Positions 33,259 through 42,928 of a DNA stretch of 64,000 nt are shown here, in pieces; the first letter of the stretch is position 1; every line of letters begins with the position of its first letter. Location: the NCBI GenBank assembly GCA_021808195.1, contig JAKBCE010000022.1, forward strand, positions 3,345 to 67,344. Reading direction: 5' to 3'. This DNA is from Pseudomonadota bacterium. Lineage in GTDB: Bacteria > Pseudomonadota > Gammaproteobacteria > Steroidobacterales > Steroidobacteraceae. The translations under genes and the position numbers were made by a program. The notes under the pieces are model-generated. The model ran no database searches and was not told where the DNA came from. It saw only the letters and a list, made by a program, of their open reading frames with translations.

Positions 33259-35618
33259 CTGACGGTCTCGGTGCGCGCACTGCCGGCATACTCGATGAGC
33301 TGTCCATAGCTGATGCCCCCGTCATTACACGGCACCTGCTCACCGAGGCAGATGCTAACACCCTCGCGCGCCAACGCGTTCGCGGTCAGTTCAGTCAGCA
33401 AGCGGTTCTGGAACACGCCACCGGTGAGCCCGACCCGGGCAAAGCTGAGCGGGCGCAGTGCTGTTGTGATCGCAACAATGACCTCGGCAAGCCCTGCATG
33501 GAACGCATAGGCGGCCCTGGCAGCTCCCGCCGACGGACTCAACAGCCGCTCGATCAGCGGCTGCCAATCGAAGCGCCAAAGACCCGCATCGTCCTGGTAG
33601 AGATGTACTGCGGCGCCCGGGTGCTCCCCGGGCTCATCCGCACGGACTGCTCGCGCCAGCGCCTCAAGACGCATGGGCGCCTCGCCCTCGTAACTGACCT
33701 GCCGAACATCCAACAACAACGCTGCAGCAGCGTCGAACAACCGGCCCATGGCACTGGTCTGCGGTGAATTCACGCCGGCCTGCCAGGCTCGTCGCACGAG
33801 CGAGTTCGTTGGCTCGCTCGGTGGCGCACGCCCGATCTCCCAGCACACCCCCGCCGCACACCGCCACGGCTCGCGCGCCGCACGCTCCGCGCCCGGCAGC
33901 CGGAAGGGACGCAGACTCGCCACGCGCCGCCACCGTCCCGGGCTGCCCCAGAAGGTCTCGCCTCCCCAGAGCGTGCCATCCTCACCGAATCCGGTGCCGT
34001 CCCACGCAAACACCAGCATCGGTTCATTCGGATCGTGCTCTGCGGCAAGTGCCGAGGCATGCGCGCGATGGTGCGACACGACCGTGACCGGCAGTCCCGA
34101 TCCATACGCCCACGAGCTGCTGGGGTAATCCGGGTGCGCATCGCAGACCACTCCCGCGGCACGCACGTTGTAGAGCCGCTGCAGATCCTCTGCGACCTGG
34201 GCCAGCACCTGCACGCTGCGCGCACTCGAGAGATCCCCGATGTGCGGCGAGACCACCACACGGTCCTCCCAGGCGAGCGCCACGGTGACCTTCTGGTGAG
34301 CGCCGACGGCGAGCATCGGTCGCTCGAACCGCCACGGCGCGCCGAGCTCGAGCGGACCGATTCCCCGACCGATGCGCAACGTGCGCGGCCGGCCGAGCAC
34401 GGTACGCACCACCGGGTCATCGGCGGGTCGGGCAATCGGCCGATCGTGGTGGACGATGGCGTCGGCAAGCGGACCCAGCCGCTCGTTTGCGTCTGCAACC
34501 TCCGTGATGACCGGCTCGCCGCTGATATTTCCCGAGGTGGCCACCAGCGGTCGCCCCATGTCGCCGAGCAGCAGGTGGTGCAGCGGGCTGTACGGCAGCA
34601 ACACACCGACCTCATCGAGACCGGGGGCGATCAGCTGAGAAAGCTGCGCTGTGGTGCGCCGCCGCACCAAGACGATCGGGCGCGAGGCCGCGCGCAGCCA
34701 TTCGCTCTCGAGGGCAGACAGCTCGACATCACGGCGCACCACGGCGAGCCCGTCGGGGCCGCTCTGCGGGTACATCACCGCCAGGGGCTTGCCGGGACGA
34801 TGCTTGCGGAAGCGCAGGCGCGCCACCGCAGCGTCATTGGCAGCGTCGCACAGCAGGTGGTAGCCACCGATACCTTTCACGGCCACCAGCGCCCCAGCCT
34901 GCAACAGTTGCACCGCGCGCTTCAGGGCCGCCTCCCCCGTCATCGCAGGCTGTCCGTCCGGCGCTGCGATCCGGGGCGGTGCGTTCCCGCCGCCAGAGCT
35001 GTGCTCCTGCAGCCACAGCGCAGGACCGCAACGCGGACAAGCCACCGGCTCGGCATGGAATCGCCGGTCAGTCACCTCAGCATATTCCGCAGCGCACTCG
35101 GCACAGAGGACAAACGCTGCCATTGTCGTGTTCGCGCGGTCATAGGGCAGCGTCTCAATGAGCGTATAGCGCGGCCCGCACTGCGTGCAGTTGATGAACG
35201 GGTAGCGATAGCGTCGATCAGTCGGATCGGCCAGCTCGGCCAGGCAGTCCGGACAGGTAAAGGAGTCCGGCGGCACGAACACCCGCGCCGCATCACCGGC
35301 CGTGCTGCCGAGGATCGCGAAGCCGCTGCTTGCGTGCGGCGCAACCGCCTCGCTGGCGAGCAGCTGCGGTCGGGCCAACGGCGGCGCCCGCTCGATCAGC
35401 GCCCGCTCAAACCGCTCGAGCGCTGCCGCGGGGCCGCTGGCGAGGATTTCAACCTCACCGTGCAGATTACGCACCGAGCCCGAAAGATCGAATTCGAGCG
35501 CAAGGCGGTATACGAACGGACGAAACCCCACGCCCTGTACGTGACCGCCGAGGCGCCAGCGCCGCGCCGAGCGCATGGCGCTCGCCTGCTGCCCATCACA
35601 AATCGAGGCGGTGTTCAT
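33252..35618 (-). CDS. hypF: Carbamoyltransferase HypF
   Basis: A 788-residue hydrogenase maturation enzyme that activates carbamoyl phosphate and transfers the carbamoyl group to the HypE C-terminal Cys, the source of the CN ligands. Domains in order: acylphosphatase (GHVQGVGFRPFVYRL), two zinc fingers (CPDCLAEL/CTQCGPRY and CAECAAEY/CPRCGP), YrdC-like (GIGGYHLLCDA, RPIVLVRRR) and Kae1-like (HHRAHASALAAEH; WDGTGFGEDG). Complete length. The start at ATG 35618 overlaps hypB by 23 bp; ATG 35576 is an alternative that lies nearer the acylphosphatase domain. Last hyp gene of the hypCDEXBF operon. Confidence 0.93.
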   Translation of the reverse strand: MNTASICDGQQASAMRSARRWRLGGHVQGVGFRPFVYRLALEFDLSGSVRNLHGEVEILASGPAAALERFERALIERAPPLARPQLLASEAVAPHASSGFAILGSTAGDAARVFVPPDSFTCPDCLAELADPTDRRYRYPFINCTQCGPRYTLIETLPYDRANTTMAAFVLCAECAAEYAEVTDRRFHAEPVACPRCGPALWLQEHSSGGGNAPPRIAAPDGQPAMTGEAALKRAVQLLQAGALVAVKGIGGYHLLCDAANDAAVARLRFRKHRPGKPLAVMYPQSGPDGLAVVRRDVELSALESEWLRAASRPIVLVRRRTTAQLSQLIAPGLDEVGVLLPYSPLHHLLLGDMGRPLVATSGNISGEPVITEVADANERLGPLADAIVHHDRPIARPADDPVVRTVLGRPRTLRIGRGIGPLELGAPWRFERPMLAVGAHQKVTVALAWEDRVVVSPHIGDLSSARSVQVLAQVAEDLQRLYNVRAAGVVCDAHPDYPSSSWAYGSGLPVTVVSHHRAHASALAAEHDPNEPMLVFAWDGTGFGEDGTLWGGETFWGSPGRWRRVASLRPFRLPGAERAAREPWRCAAGVCWEIGRAPPSEPTNSLVRRAWQAGVNSPQTSAMGRLFDAAAALLLDVRQVSYEGEAPMRLEALARAVRADEPGEHPGAAVHLYQDDAGLWRFDWQPLIERLLSPSAGAARAAYAFHAGLAEVIVAITTALRPLSFARVGLTGGVFQNRLLTELTANALAREGVSICLGEQVPCNDGGISYGQLIEYAGSARTETVRC

Positions 35619-36411
35619 GCTCCGCCACCCTCGACTGGGCCGGCCGATGCGCCTGCAGGGTCATCGCGGTTGTCCGATGGGTCGCCAGGGCCGCCTCGAG
35701 CCACACACACCAGGCACGGATACCCTCGCGCGAGCGGCTCGACACGTGCAGCACGGGCGCATCGCTCGCCAGCGCGCGCAGGCTCGCTTGCGCGCGCTGC
35801 GGCTCGAACTCCGGCAACAGCGGCAGCAGATCAGTCTTGGTGATCAGCAGTGCATCGGCGGTGCGGAACAAGACCGGATATTTCTGCGGCTTGTCGTCCC
35901 CTTCCGGCACCGACAACAGCGCCACGTCGAGGTGCTGCCCCAGATCGAAGCTGGCCGGACAGACCAGATTGCCGACATTCTCGATGAACAGCACATCGAG
36001 CCCGGCGAGCGGCAACGCATCGAGCGCGTGATGCACCATGTGGGCATCCAGATGACATGCGCTGCCGGTGGTGATCTGCACCGCCGGCACACCCTTGGCG
36101 CGAATGCGCTGCGCGTCATTCTCGGTGGCAAGATCGCCTTCGATGACCGCAAAGCGCAACTTAGCCCCGAGCGCCTCCACCGTGCGCTCCAGCAACGCGG
36201 TCTTGCCTGCACCGGGTGAGGACATCAGGTTGATGACCAACACGCCGTGCGCATCGAAATGCTCGCGATTGTGTGCCGCCAGGGCATCGTTCTCGGCGAG
36301 CAGATTGCTCATCACCTGCACGGACTCGACGTTTGGTGCGTCGTGGTGATGACCACTGTGCGCCACGGCGCTCAATGGGTCGGTGATCGCACAGCCGCAG
36401 TGCTCACACAT
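35596..36411 (-). CDS. hypB: Hydrogenase nickel incorporation GTPase HypB
   Basis: A 271-residue SIMIBI GTPase that delivers Ni with HypA to the hydrogenase large subunit. It has the N-terminal metal site MCEHCGC, a short histidine stretch (HSGHHHD), the P-loop SSPGAGKTALLE and later IEGDLATENDAQRI, GSACHLDAHMV and ITKTDLLP. The start is ATG 36411, preceded by AGGAG; the upstream open frame belongs to hypX. It overlaps hypX by 8 bp and hypF by 23 bp, consistent with coordinated translation. Confidence 0.94.
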   Translation of the reverse strand: MCEHCGCAITDPLSAVAHSGHHHDAPNVESVQVMSNLLAENDALAAHNREHFDAHGVLVINLMSSPGAGKTALLERTVEALGAKLRFAVIEGDLATENDAQRIRAKGVPAVQITTGSACHLDAHMVHHALDALPLAGLDVLFIENVGNLVCPASFDLGQHLDVALLSVPEGDDKPQKYPVLFRTADALLITKTDLLPLLPEFEPQRAQASLRALASDAPVLHVSSRSREGIRAWCVWLEAALATHRTTAMTLQAHRPAQSRVAEHEHRLDL

Positions 36412-38159
36412 TGGAGATCTCCTGGTGTTGGCCACAGCCATCGGCTGCGCCAGGGTCGCTGCGGCCCTGCGGCACGCGCTGAGAGCGGTGCAGCGCCAGG
36501 TGCAGTGGCGTGCGCGACTTCGGCACGCGGTAGATGAAGTTGTACCGGGCCACGTGATAGCTCGGATCGAAGCCGTAAAAATTGCGGTACATGCGCTCGA
36601 GCTCCTCGCTCCGATACTGCTCGAGCGGCTTGGCGCGCTCATCGGCGGCGCGCCGTTTCTGCTTCGCGGCCAGTCGCGCCGCGTACCGTGGATCGCTGGC
36701 GAGCTCGTGCGCCCAAGCGAGGATCGTCTCGAGCGGCTGTGCTTCCCCGGCGGGCAGCAACCGATCGAGGAGTCCGAGGCGGTGCGCCTCGCGCACCCCC
36801 ATCGGCAATCGCCGCTGCATCAGGCGCGCGGTGCGATCCGCCCCGACACGGCGCGGCAGCAGATACGTCCAGTACTCCGATCCGTAAAGGTTACCCATGT
36901 CCTTGTAATGCGGGTTCAGCACGATGCCGGCCGCCGCCCAGACCTCATCGGCGGCGAGCGCCAGAAACACCCCGCCCGCGCCCGCCCCGCCGCGCAGCGC
37001 AGCGATCACCACCCGATCGGTCGTGGTGAGGATGTCGCGCGTCAGATCGTCCATGGCGTTGATGTTGCGCCAGGACTCCTCGGCCGGACTGTCGGCCGCC
37101 TCGATCATCCCGAGATGGATTCCGTTCGACCAATAGTCGCCCCCCCCCGCCGAGCACCAGCACGCGGGTTGGACGCCTGAGCGCCAGCGCGTACGCCGCC
37201 CGCAGTGCCTCACATTGCGCAGTGCTCATCGCCCCGTTGTAGAACTCGAACTCGAGCAGTCCGACCGGACCGCGCTCGAGGTAGCGGATCGGCTCGTAGC
37301 CACGCGCCCTCGGGACTCGGGCGCACTCCTTCGCAAACACCGTCGCCGCCGGCAACTTCAGCGTCCGTCGGGGTCCGGGCGCATCGAGCGGCTCGGCTCG
37401 CACATGGCCGATCCACACCGCCCCGTCGCGTGTTGCGCGCATGAGCGCTCCGCCGCCGTGCGCAAGCACGCTGCCCGGCGGACCGGAGGGTCCGTCGGCC
37501 GGATGCGCATCGAACAGCCGCACCGGCTGCGCGAACAGAGAATCGAGCACCCCCGGAGCGCCATCGGCGCTGCGAATCTTGCGCAGCACCGTTGCGGTGT
37601 CGTCGTGCTGCCAGTCGATGCACCGATCGACAGGCCGGCACGCCGGCCGCTCTCGGCCACGCACCTGCGGATCGCCCGCACGCACGGCAGAGGGCGTGTA
37701 GTTCGCCGATTCGACGCGGGCGATCGCTCGCAGCACCGCCGCACTCGCCGCATCGGACACCTCGCGCCGGTACAGACTCGACTTCGTCGCCGCGCGCATC
37801 GGGAAGTCCTCGGCGGCCCACACCGCCCCGGCATCCATTTGCGCCTCGGCCTGCACCACGGTAACGCCCCATTCGCGCTCGCCCTCGAGCAGCGCCCAGT
37901 CGAGCGCCGATGGACCGCGATCACCGACGATGCCCGGGTGCACCACCAAAGAGAGATGCCGCTGCCAGATCGCCGCCGGAATGGGCCGCTTCAGAAACGG
38001 CGCGAGCACGACATGCGGATCGAACAAGGCGACCGCCTCGCGCGAGACGGTGTCGTTGATGTCGAGTTCGACCGACACCTCGTGCCCGCACTCGCGCAGA
38101 TCGACGTACAGGCGCTGCGCCAGACTGTTGAAACTATGTGTCAGCAGCAATATACGCAT
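36404..38159 (-). pseudogene. hypX: HypX/HoxX, formyl-THF-dependent CO synthase, interrupted by a one-base frameshift
   Basis: Frame 1 from ATG 38159 (MRILLLTHSFNSLAQRLYVDL; GAGG upstream) is the formyltransferase-like half, including VHPGIVGDRGPSALDWALL. It ends in nonsense after VLVLGGGG. Frame 2 resumes at DYWSNGIHLGMIEAADSPAEE, the enoyl-CoA hydratase-like half, and ends at 36404, overlapping hypB. The break is a run of nine C (37140-37148; G9 on the coding strand). Eight would keep one frame of about 585 residues. HypX makes CO from formyl-THF for the NiFe centre in air. Either the gene is broken or phase-variable, or the tract length is a sequencing error. Both halves look conserved, which favours an error or a very recent change. 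Confidence 0.85.
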
Positions 38160-38166
38160 CGCAGCC

Positions 38167-39210
38167 TCAACAGATCCGCGGCAGTTGCTCACCAGCAAGC
38201 CAATCGACCATGCGCTCACCGCCGAATTCGGTCGTCATCTGCACGAACCGCCGCGAATCCGCCACGACCTCCCCGATGATGGCCGCATCGCGGCCGAGCG
38301 GATGCGCCTGCATGGCCGCGAGCACCGCCGCGGCGGTGCGCGGCGCGACGAATGCAACCAGCTTGCCCTCGTTGGCGACGTAAAGCGGGTCGAGACCGAG
38401 CAGCTCACAGGCTGCGGCCACCGCAGGCTTGACGGCGATCTGCGCCTCGCGGATGTGCATCCCGACACCGGCCTGGACTGCGATCTCATTGAGCGTGGCG
38501 GCCAGCCCGCCTCGAGTCGGATCGCGCATGGCGTGCAGGTCCGCACCACCGACTGCCGTCATCGCGCGCACCAGCTCATGCAGCGGTGCCGAGTCGGAGG
38601 TGATCTGCGCCTCGAACTGCAGATCGTGTCGGCGCGACATGACCGCGATGCCGTGATCGCCGAGCGATCCGGAGAGCAGGATGCGATCACCCGGACTCAC
38701 GCGTTCGACCGAAACCTCGATCCCGGCCGGCACCACACCGATGCCGGTGGTGCAGATGAACACGCCGTCGGCTTTGCCCCGCTCGACGACCTTGGTGTCG
38801 CCGGTCACCACGACGGTGTGGGCAGCGCGGGCGGCATCGCCCATGCTGCGGGCAATGCGTTCGAGATCGGCCAACGGGAAGCCTTCCTCGAGAATGAAAC
38901 TCGCGGACAGATAGCGCGGCTCGGCCCCGGCCATGGCGATGTCGTTGATCGTGCCGTGCACTGCGAGCGAGCCGATGTCCCCGCCTGGAAAGAACAGTGG
39001 GGAGATCACGTACCCGTCGGTGGTCATCACCAGCCGCGCCCCATCGATATCGAGTGCCGCCTGGTCGTTACCGCGCCGCAGCCACGCATTATCGAGGGCG
39101 CGATGAAATACCTGTCCGATCAGCTGCCCCATGGCGCGACCGCCGGCACCGTGCGACAAATCGACACGGCCGTGGTGCAGATCGAGCGGCGGGAACGTAC
39201 GGGGCCTCAT
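38167..39210 (-). CDS. hypE: Hydrogenase maturation protein HypE
   Basis: A 347-residue PurM-like ATPase that dehydrates its C-terminal thiocarboxamide to thiocyanate, supplying CN to the Fe. It ends exactly in PRIC, the reactive C-terminal cysteine. Other motifs are DLSHGAGGRAMGQLI, MTTDGYVISPLFFPGGDIG and HAMRDPTRGGLAATLNE. The start is ATG 39210 (MRPRTFPPLDL), overlapping the hypD stop (ATGA); the longer open frame is hypD shadow. Followed by hypX 7 bp downstream. Confidence 0.94.
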   Translation of the reverse strand: MRPRTFPPLDLHHGRVDLSHGAGGRAMGQLIGQVFHRALDNAWLRRGNDQAALDIDGARLVMTTDGYVISPLFFPGGDIGSLAVHGTINDIAMAGAEPRYLSASFILEEGFPLADLERIARSMGDAARAAHTVVVTGDTKVVERGKADGVFICTTGIGVVPAGIEVSVERVSPGDRILLSGSLGDHGIAVMSRRHDLQFEAQITSDSAPLHELVRAMTAVGGADLHAMRDPTRGGLAATLNEIAVQAGVGMHIREAQIAVKPAVAAACELLGLDPLYVANEGKLVAFVAPRTAAAVLAAMQAHPLGRDAAIIGEVVADSRRFVQMTTEFGGERMVDWLAGEQLPRIC

Positions 39211-40355
39211 GCTGCGCTCTCGCGGATCGGACCGGTGCGAAATCGCTTGTACGTCCAGTACGCCGAGCATGCCCCCTCGGGCGAGACCATGCACGAACCC
39301 ATGGGCGTCTCGGGCGTACATACCGTGCCGAACAGACGGCAATCGAGCGGAGTCTTGACGCCCCGCAGCACCGCCCCGCACTGACAGCCGGGCACATCAC
39401 GCCCAACCACATCACGCAGCGCAAAGCGCCGCTCGGCGTCGAATTCTCCGTAACGCTCCTTCAAACGCAATGCGCTGTAGGGCACCTGGCCAAGCCCGCG
39501 CCACTCGAAGCTCTTGCGCAGCTCGAACACCTCCGCGACGTCGCGCTTCGCCACCTCATTACCCTCCAGACGTACCGCGCGGCCGTACTGGTTTTCGACC
39601 TGGTGGCGCCCCTCGTTGACCTGGCGGACCAGCATCAACACCGCCTGCAGCACGTCGAGCGGCTCGAACCCGGCGATGACGACCGGTTTGGCGAACTCCT
39701 CGGCGAAGAACGCGTACGGCTCGCTGCCGATGACCGTACTCACATGCGCCGGACCGATGAATCCATCGAGCCGCACGCGTCCGAATTCGCGCAGGTCGGG
39801 ACTTTCAAGAATGTTCTGAATCGCCGCGGGCGTGAGCACGTGGTTGCAGAACACGGTGAAATTCTCAAGCCCCATTTGCGCTGCGAGCCGCACGACCCGC
39901 GCAGTCGGCGGGGTCGTCGTTTCGAAGCCGATGGCAAACAACACCACTTGCCGGTGCGGTTCGGCGCGCGCCAGCGCAATGGCATCGAGTGCGGAGTAGA
40001 TCATGCGCACGTCGGCACCTGCGGCCTTGGCGCGCAGCAACGAGATGCCCCGCGAACCCGGCACACGCATCAGATCGCCGTAGGTGCACAAGGTGAGGCC
40101 GGGTCGCTCAGCGAGGCGGATCGCGCTGTCGATGCGCGCCACGGGTAGCACGCACACTGGGCAGCCGGGTCCGTGGATCAGACGCACCGAGGACGGCAGC
40201 AGATCCTCCAGGCCGTAGCGGGAGATCGCGTGTGTGTGTCCGCCGCAGAATTCCATGAACCGATAGGTCGCAGACTGACCTGTCGCCTCCGCACTGATCC
40301 GCGCCGCGAGCCGACGCGCCAGCCCGCCGTCACGATATTCCGTCGCGTGCCTCAT
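39207..40355 (-). CDS. hypD: Hydrogenase maturation protein HypD
   Basis: A 382-residue Fe-S scaffold on which Fe(CN)2CO is assembled with HypC. Conserved cysteines are visible in RFMEFCGGHTHAISRYG, HGPGCPVCVLP and the C-terminal 4Fe-4S region CQCGAVL / DCRLFGTVCTPE / GSCMVSPEGACSAYW. Full length. The ATG overlaps the hypC stop (ATGA at 40352-40355), and its own stop overlaps the hypE start. Confidence 0.95.
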   Translation of the reverse strand: MRHATEYRDGGLARRLAARISAEATGQSATYRFMEFCGGHTHAISRYGLEDLLPSSVRLIHGPGCPVCVLPVARIDSAIRLAERPGLTLCTYGDLMRVPGSRGISLLRAKAAGADVRMIYSALDAIALARAEPHRQVVLFAIGFETTTPPTARVVRLAAQMGLENFTVFCNHVLTPAAIQNILESPDLREFGRVRLDGFIGPAHVSTVIGSEPYAFFAEEFAKPVVIAGFEPLDVLQAVLMLVRQVNEGRHQVENQYGRAVRLEGNEVAKRDVAEVFELRKSFEWRGLGQVPYSALRLKERYGEFDAERRFALRDVVGRDVPGCQCGAVLRGVKTPLDCRLFGTVCTPETPMGSCMVSPEGACSAYWTYKRFRTGPIRESAA

Positions 40356-40621
40356 CGCAGCAGCGCCGGCTCGGCATCAGCGGCGCCGCCGAGGTTCGCG
40401 GCCACCTCGCGTAGCGCCTCGAGCGTACGCGCCGCCTCGCGCTCATCGATCACCGTGAGCGCAAATCCCACATGCGCCAGTACGTAATCGCCGGGCTGCG
40501 CCTGCGGCGTGTAGGCGAGGCTGATCTGTTTGACCACCCCGCCGAAATCGACCCGTGCGGCAGGCAGGAGCGGATCGTGGCTGCAGATCTCGATGATTTT
40601 CCCGGGCACCGCCAGACACAT
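40352..40621 (-). CDS. hypC: Hydrogenase assembly chaperone HypC
   Basis: An 89-residue OB-fold chaperone starting MCLAVPGKIIEI with the essential Cys2; VDFGGVVKQISLAYTPQAQPGDYVLAHVGFAL is standard. It carries the Fe(CN)2CO unit from HypD to the large-subunit precursor. The start is ATG 40621 with GAGG upstream; the longer open frame is noncoding. First gene of the minus-strand hyp operon, with a likely sigma-54 promoter at 40645-40660. Confidence 0.94.
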   Translation of the reverse strand: MCLAVPGKIIEICSHDPLLPAARVDFGGVVKQISLAYTPQAQPGDYVLAHVGFALTVIDEREAARTLEALREVAANLGGAADAEPALLR

Positions 40622-40644
40622 CGCGCGAACCTCATGCAGGGCCG

Positions 40645-40660
40645 AGCAGCTACCGTGCCG
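40645..40660 (-). promoter_or_regulatory. Candidate sigma-54 (-24/-12) promoter for hypCDEXBF
   Basis: The minus strand reads CGGCACGGTAGCTGCT against the consensus TGGCACGNNNNTTGCW, with the invariant GG and GC ten bases apart. It lies 24 bp upstream of hypC, leaving a short leader that contains GAGG. Sigma-54 control is well known for uptake hydrogenase operons. Confidence 0.55.
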
Positions 40661-40755
40661 CAGCGGCGCCGCAACCGGAATACGTAACAGCCAGCCATCG
40701 CTAAGCATTGCTACGTATCGACCGCGGCCGCCGCCTCCGCAATGCTGACCGCTTG

Positions 40756-42420
40756 ATGAGCAGGCAACCTCATTGCGGTTCGCGCTGGCTGACGCTGCTG
40801 GCAGCCCTCGCGTGGTTCGCGGTCGGCGCGTTCGCCTCGGCCTCAGCCGCCGCCGCACCCGCGGGTTCGGGCGCTGGCGCGCCCACCAACGCGCAGTGCC
40901 TGGCCTGTCACGCCACCGGCATGATGGGGGCACCGAAGGTCGACCCGGCGGTACTGGCCCATTCGGTCCACGCCGCGGTCCCGTGCGCGAGCTGCCATGC
41001 CTCGATCCGGCAGATTCCCCATCCGATGCATGTGGCGCCGGTCGCCTGCGCCAGCTGCCATCGGGCGGAGGCCCGCGCGTACGCACTGGGGGCACACGCC
41101 ACCGCCAAGGCACACCGCCTGAGTGGGGTCACTCCGCCCACCTGCTCGACCTGCCACGGCACTCATCAGATCCCTCCCGCTGCGAGCAGCGTCTGGCGAG
41201 GCCGAGTGGTCCGCGCCTGCGCGGGATGTCACCGGCGGGCCTACCGGTCCTACATGAGTACCCCGCACGGGCAGGCGGCCGCCCTCGGCCTGAAGCAGGC
41301 ACCGACCTGCATCAACTGCCACGATCCTCACCGGGCGCTGCCCGCGGCCAATCCCCTCTCGCGGCTCTCAGCGGCGAACCGGCTGGCCACCTGCCGCAGT
41401 TGCCACACGGACGCCAACGCTCGGCTGACCGGCTACGAGCCACATCCCCGGCCGGACGACCCGGCACACTCGCGCCTGATTGCCTACACGCATGATTTCA
41501 TGGTGGTGCTCCTGGCCGGTGTGTTCGGCTTCTTTGGCCTGCACACCCTGCTCTGGCTGCAGCGCGGCCTGGTCGGGCGGCTGCGCGGTGAGCTGCCTCC
41601 ATTGCGACGCTTCACCGGCGCGCACATTCAGCGCTTCACCGTCATCGATCGGCTGACGCACCTGGTGGTGATCCTGAGCTTCATGCTGCTCGCACTCACC
41701 GGTCTGGCACTGATGCACCCGCAAACCGGGTGGGGACGGGCGATCGCCGGCTTTTTTGGCGGCGTCGAGTGCATGCGCGTCATTCATCTGGTGAACGGCG
41801 GCATCACCTTCGGCTACTTCATCTTCCATCTGCTCTACCTGGGCTATCGCGCGCTGATCAAGAAGCAGCGCTTCGCGCTACTGGGCCCTGATTCGCTCGT
41901 GCCCACCTGGCATGACATCCTCGACATCGGGCGAAATTTCCGCTGGTTCCTGTATCTGGGGCCGCAGCCGCGCATGGGCCGCTGGACCTATTGGGAGAAG
42001 TTCGATTACTGGGCGGTGTTCTGGGGCGTCGCAATGATCGGCGCATCGGGCTTGATGCTGGCCGCACCGGTGTTCTTCACGCGCTTCATGCCTGGAATCG
42101 CGCTGAATGTCGCCTTCGTCGTGCATTCCGAGGAGGCGCTGCTCGCCACTGGATTCATCTTCATCTTCCACTTCTTCCACAACCACCTGCGGCCGGAGAA
42201 ATTCCCGATCGACGTGTCGATCCTCACCGGCCGGGTGCCGCTCGAGCGCTTCAAGGAAGAGCGGCCGCTGCAATACGAGGCGTTGGTTCGCGACGGCAAG
42301 CTCGAGCAGGCGATCGTGCCGGCTCCCTCGCGCTTCATGACGACGGTATCGGTGCTGTTCGGTATGGCCGTCGTCATCACCGGCGTGGCGCTGATTGCGC
42401 TCGTGATCTTCGCCGGCTGA
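40756..42420 (+). CDS. Heptaheme cytochrome c fused to a cytochrome b membrane domain (CbcL-like quinone oxidoreductase)
   Basis: A 554-residue protein. After an export/anchor segment (WLTLLAALAWFAVGAFASA) come seven CXXCH motifs (CLACH, CASCH, CASCH, CSTCH, CAGCH, CINCH, CRSCH). A membrane domain of about six helices then starts near FMVVLLAGVFGFFGLHTLLW, with candidate heme b histidines in RLTHLVVI, CMRVIHLVNGG, FHLLYLGY, VHSEEALL and FHFFHNHL. The order and composition resemble CbcL of Geobacter, which passes electrons between menaquinol and periplasmic cytochromes. The start is ATG 40756. It is divergent from hypC and lies beside mtrCAB, so it is the likely inner-membrane link of the conduit. 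Confidence 0.78.
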   Translation: MSRQPHCGSRWLTLLAALAWFAVGAFASASAAAAPAGSGAGAPTNAQCLACHATGMMGAPKVDPAVLAHSVHAAVPCASCHASIRQIPHPMHVAPVACASCHRAEARAYALGAHATAKAHRLSGVTPPTCSTCHGTHQIPPAASSVWRGRVVRACAGCHRRAYRSYMSTPHGQAAALGLKQAPTCINCHDPHRALPAANPLSRLSAANRLATCRSCHTDANARLTGYEPHPRPDDPAHSRLIAYTHDFMVVLLAGVFGFFGLHTLLWLQRGLVGRLRGELPPLRRFTGAHIQRFTVIDRLTHLVVILSFMLLALTGLALMHPQTGWGRAIAGFFGGVECMRVIHLVNGGITFGYFIFHLLYLGYRALIKKQRFALLGPDSLVPTWHDILDIGRNFRWFLYLGPQPRMGRWTYWEKFDYWAVFWGVAMIGASGLMLAAPVFFTRFMPGIALNVAFVVHSEEALLATGFIFIFHFFHNHLRPEKFPIDVSILTGRVPLERFKEERPLQYEALVRDGKLEQAIVPAPSRFMTTVSVLFGMAVVITGVALIALVIFAG

Positions 42421-42488
42421 GTTTCCTGCGCGGCCGAGACGAGCGCCGGGCAGCGGGAGACTCGAGCCGAGCCTCCCGTACCGCAGAG

Positions 42489-42764
42489 TCAACGATTGGC
42501 GACACTCGCCCAGTACGCCGCCACGTCCGCCATTTGCACATCGGTCAGTGTCAGTTTCTTCGGGTGCATGACCTTGCCGGCCACGACCTCATGGATCAAC
42601 GCGTCAATTTGCGCCGGAGTCTTACCCTTCCAGGTCGAAGGATCGTGACACGCGCTGCAGACTTGCTTGACGATTGCCCCGCCTGCGGCGATGTCCGCAG
42701 CGTTTACCGCCGTCGGCGCGAGCGCAGTGACTGCCACCGCCATCATCACGAGATGTCTGTACAT
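42489..42764 (-). CDS. Periplasmic monoheme cytochrome c
   Basis: A 91-residue class I cytochrome with a signal peptide (VMMAVAVTALAPTAVNA) and one CSACH motif. A distal Met is likely in KVMHPKKLTLTDVQMADVAAYW. CAGGAGA precedes the ATG. It is convergent with the CbcL-like gene (68 bp between stops). It could shuttle electrons between the inner-membrane cytochrome and the MtrA-type decaheme protein. Confidence 0.85.
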   Translation of the reverse strand: MYRHLVMMAVAVTALAPTAVNAADIAAGGAIVKQVCSACHDPSTWKGKTPAQIDALIHEVVAGKVMHPKKLTLTDVQMADVAAYWASVANR

Positions 42765-42928
42765 GGTGAGTGTCTCCTGACCAATCCACCCGCTTATCTC
42801 ACTCCCGACAGCGATGCCCGCGAATACGTAATTCTGCCTATTTTTGCGCCAATCTGGACATGCGGTTATATACTGGCCGTGTCATTGATCCCAACGGGTC
42901 CGACACTCGACGCAAGGAGCCGGCGCGC

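Noticed and set aside
34035..35843. A 602-codon plus-strand frame opposite hypF
   Set aside because: No family similarity and no ribosome site; hypF on the other strand is complete.
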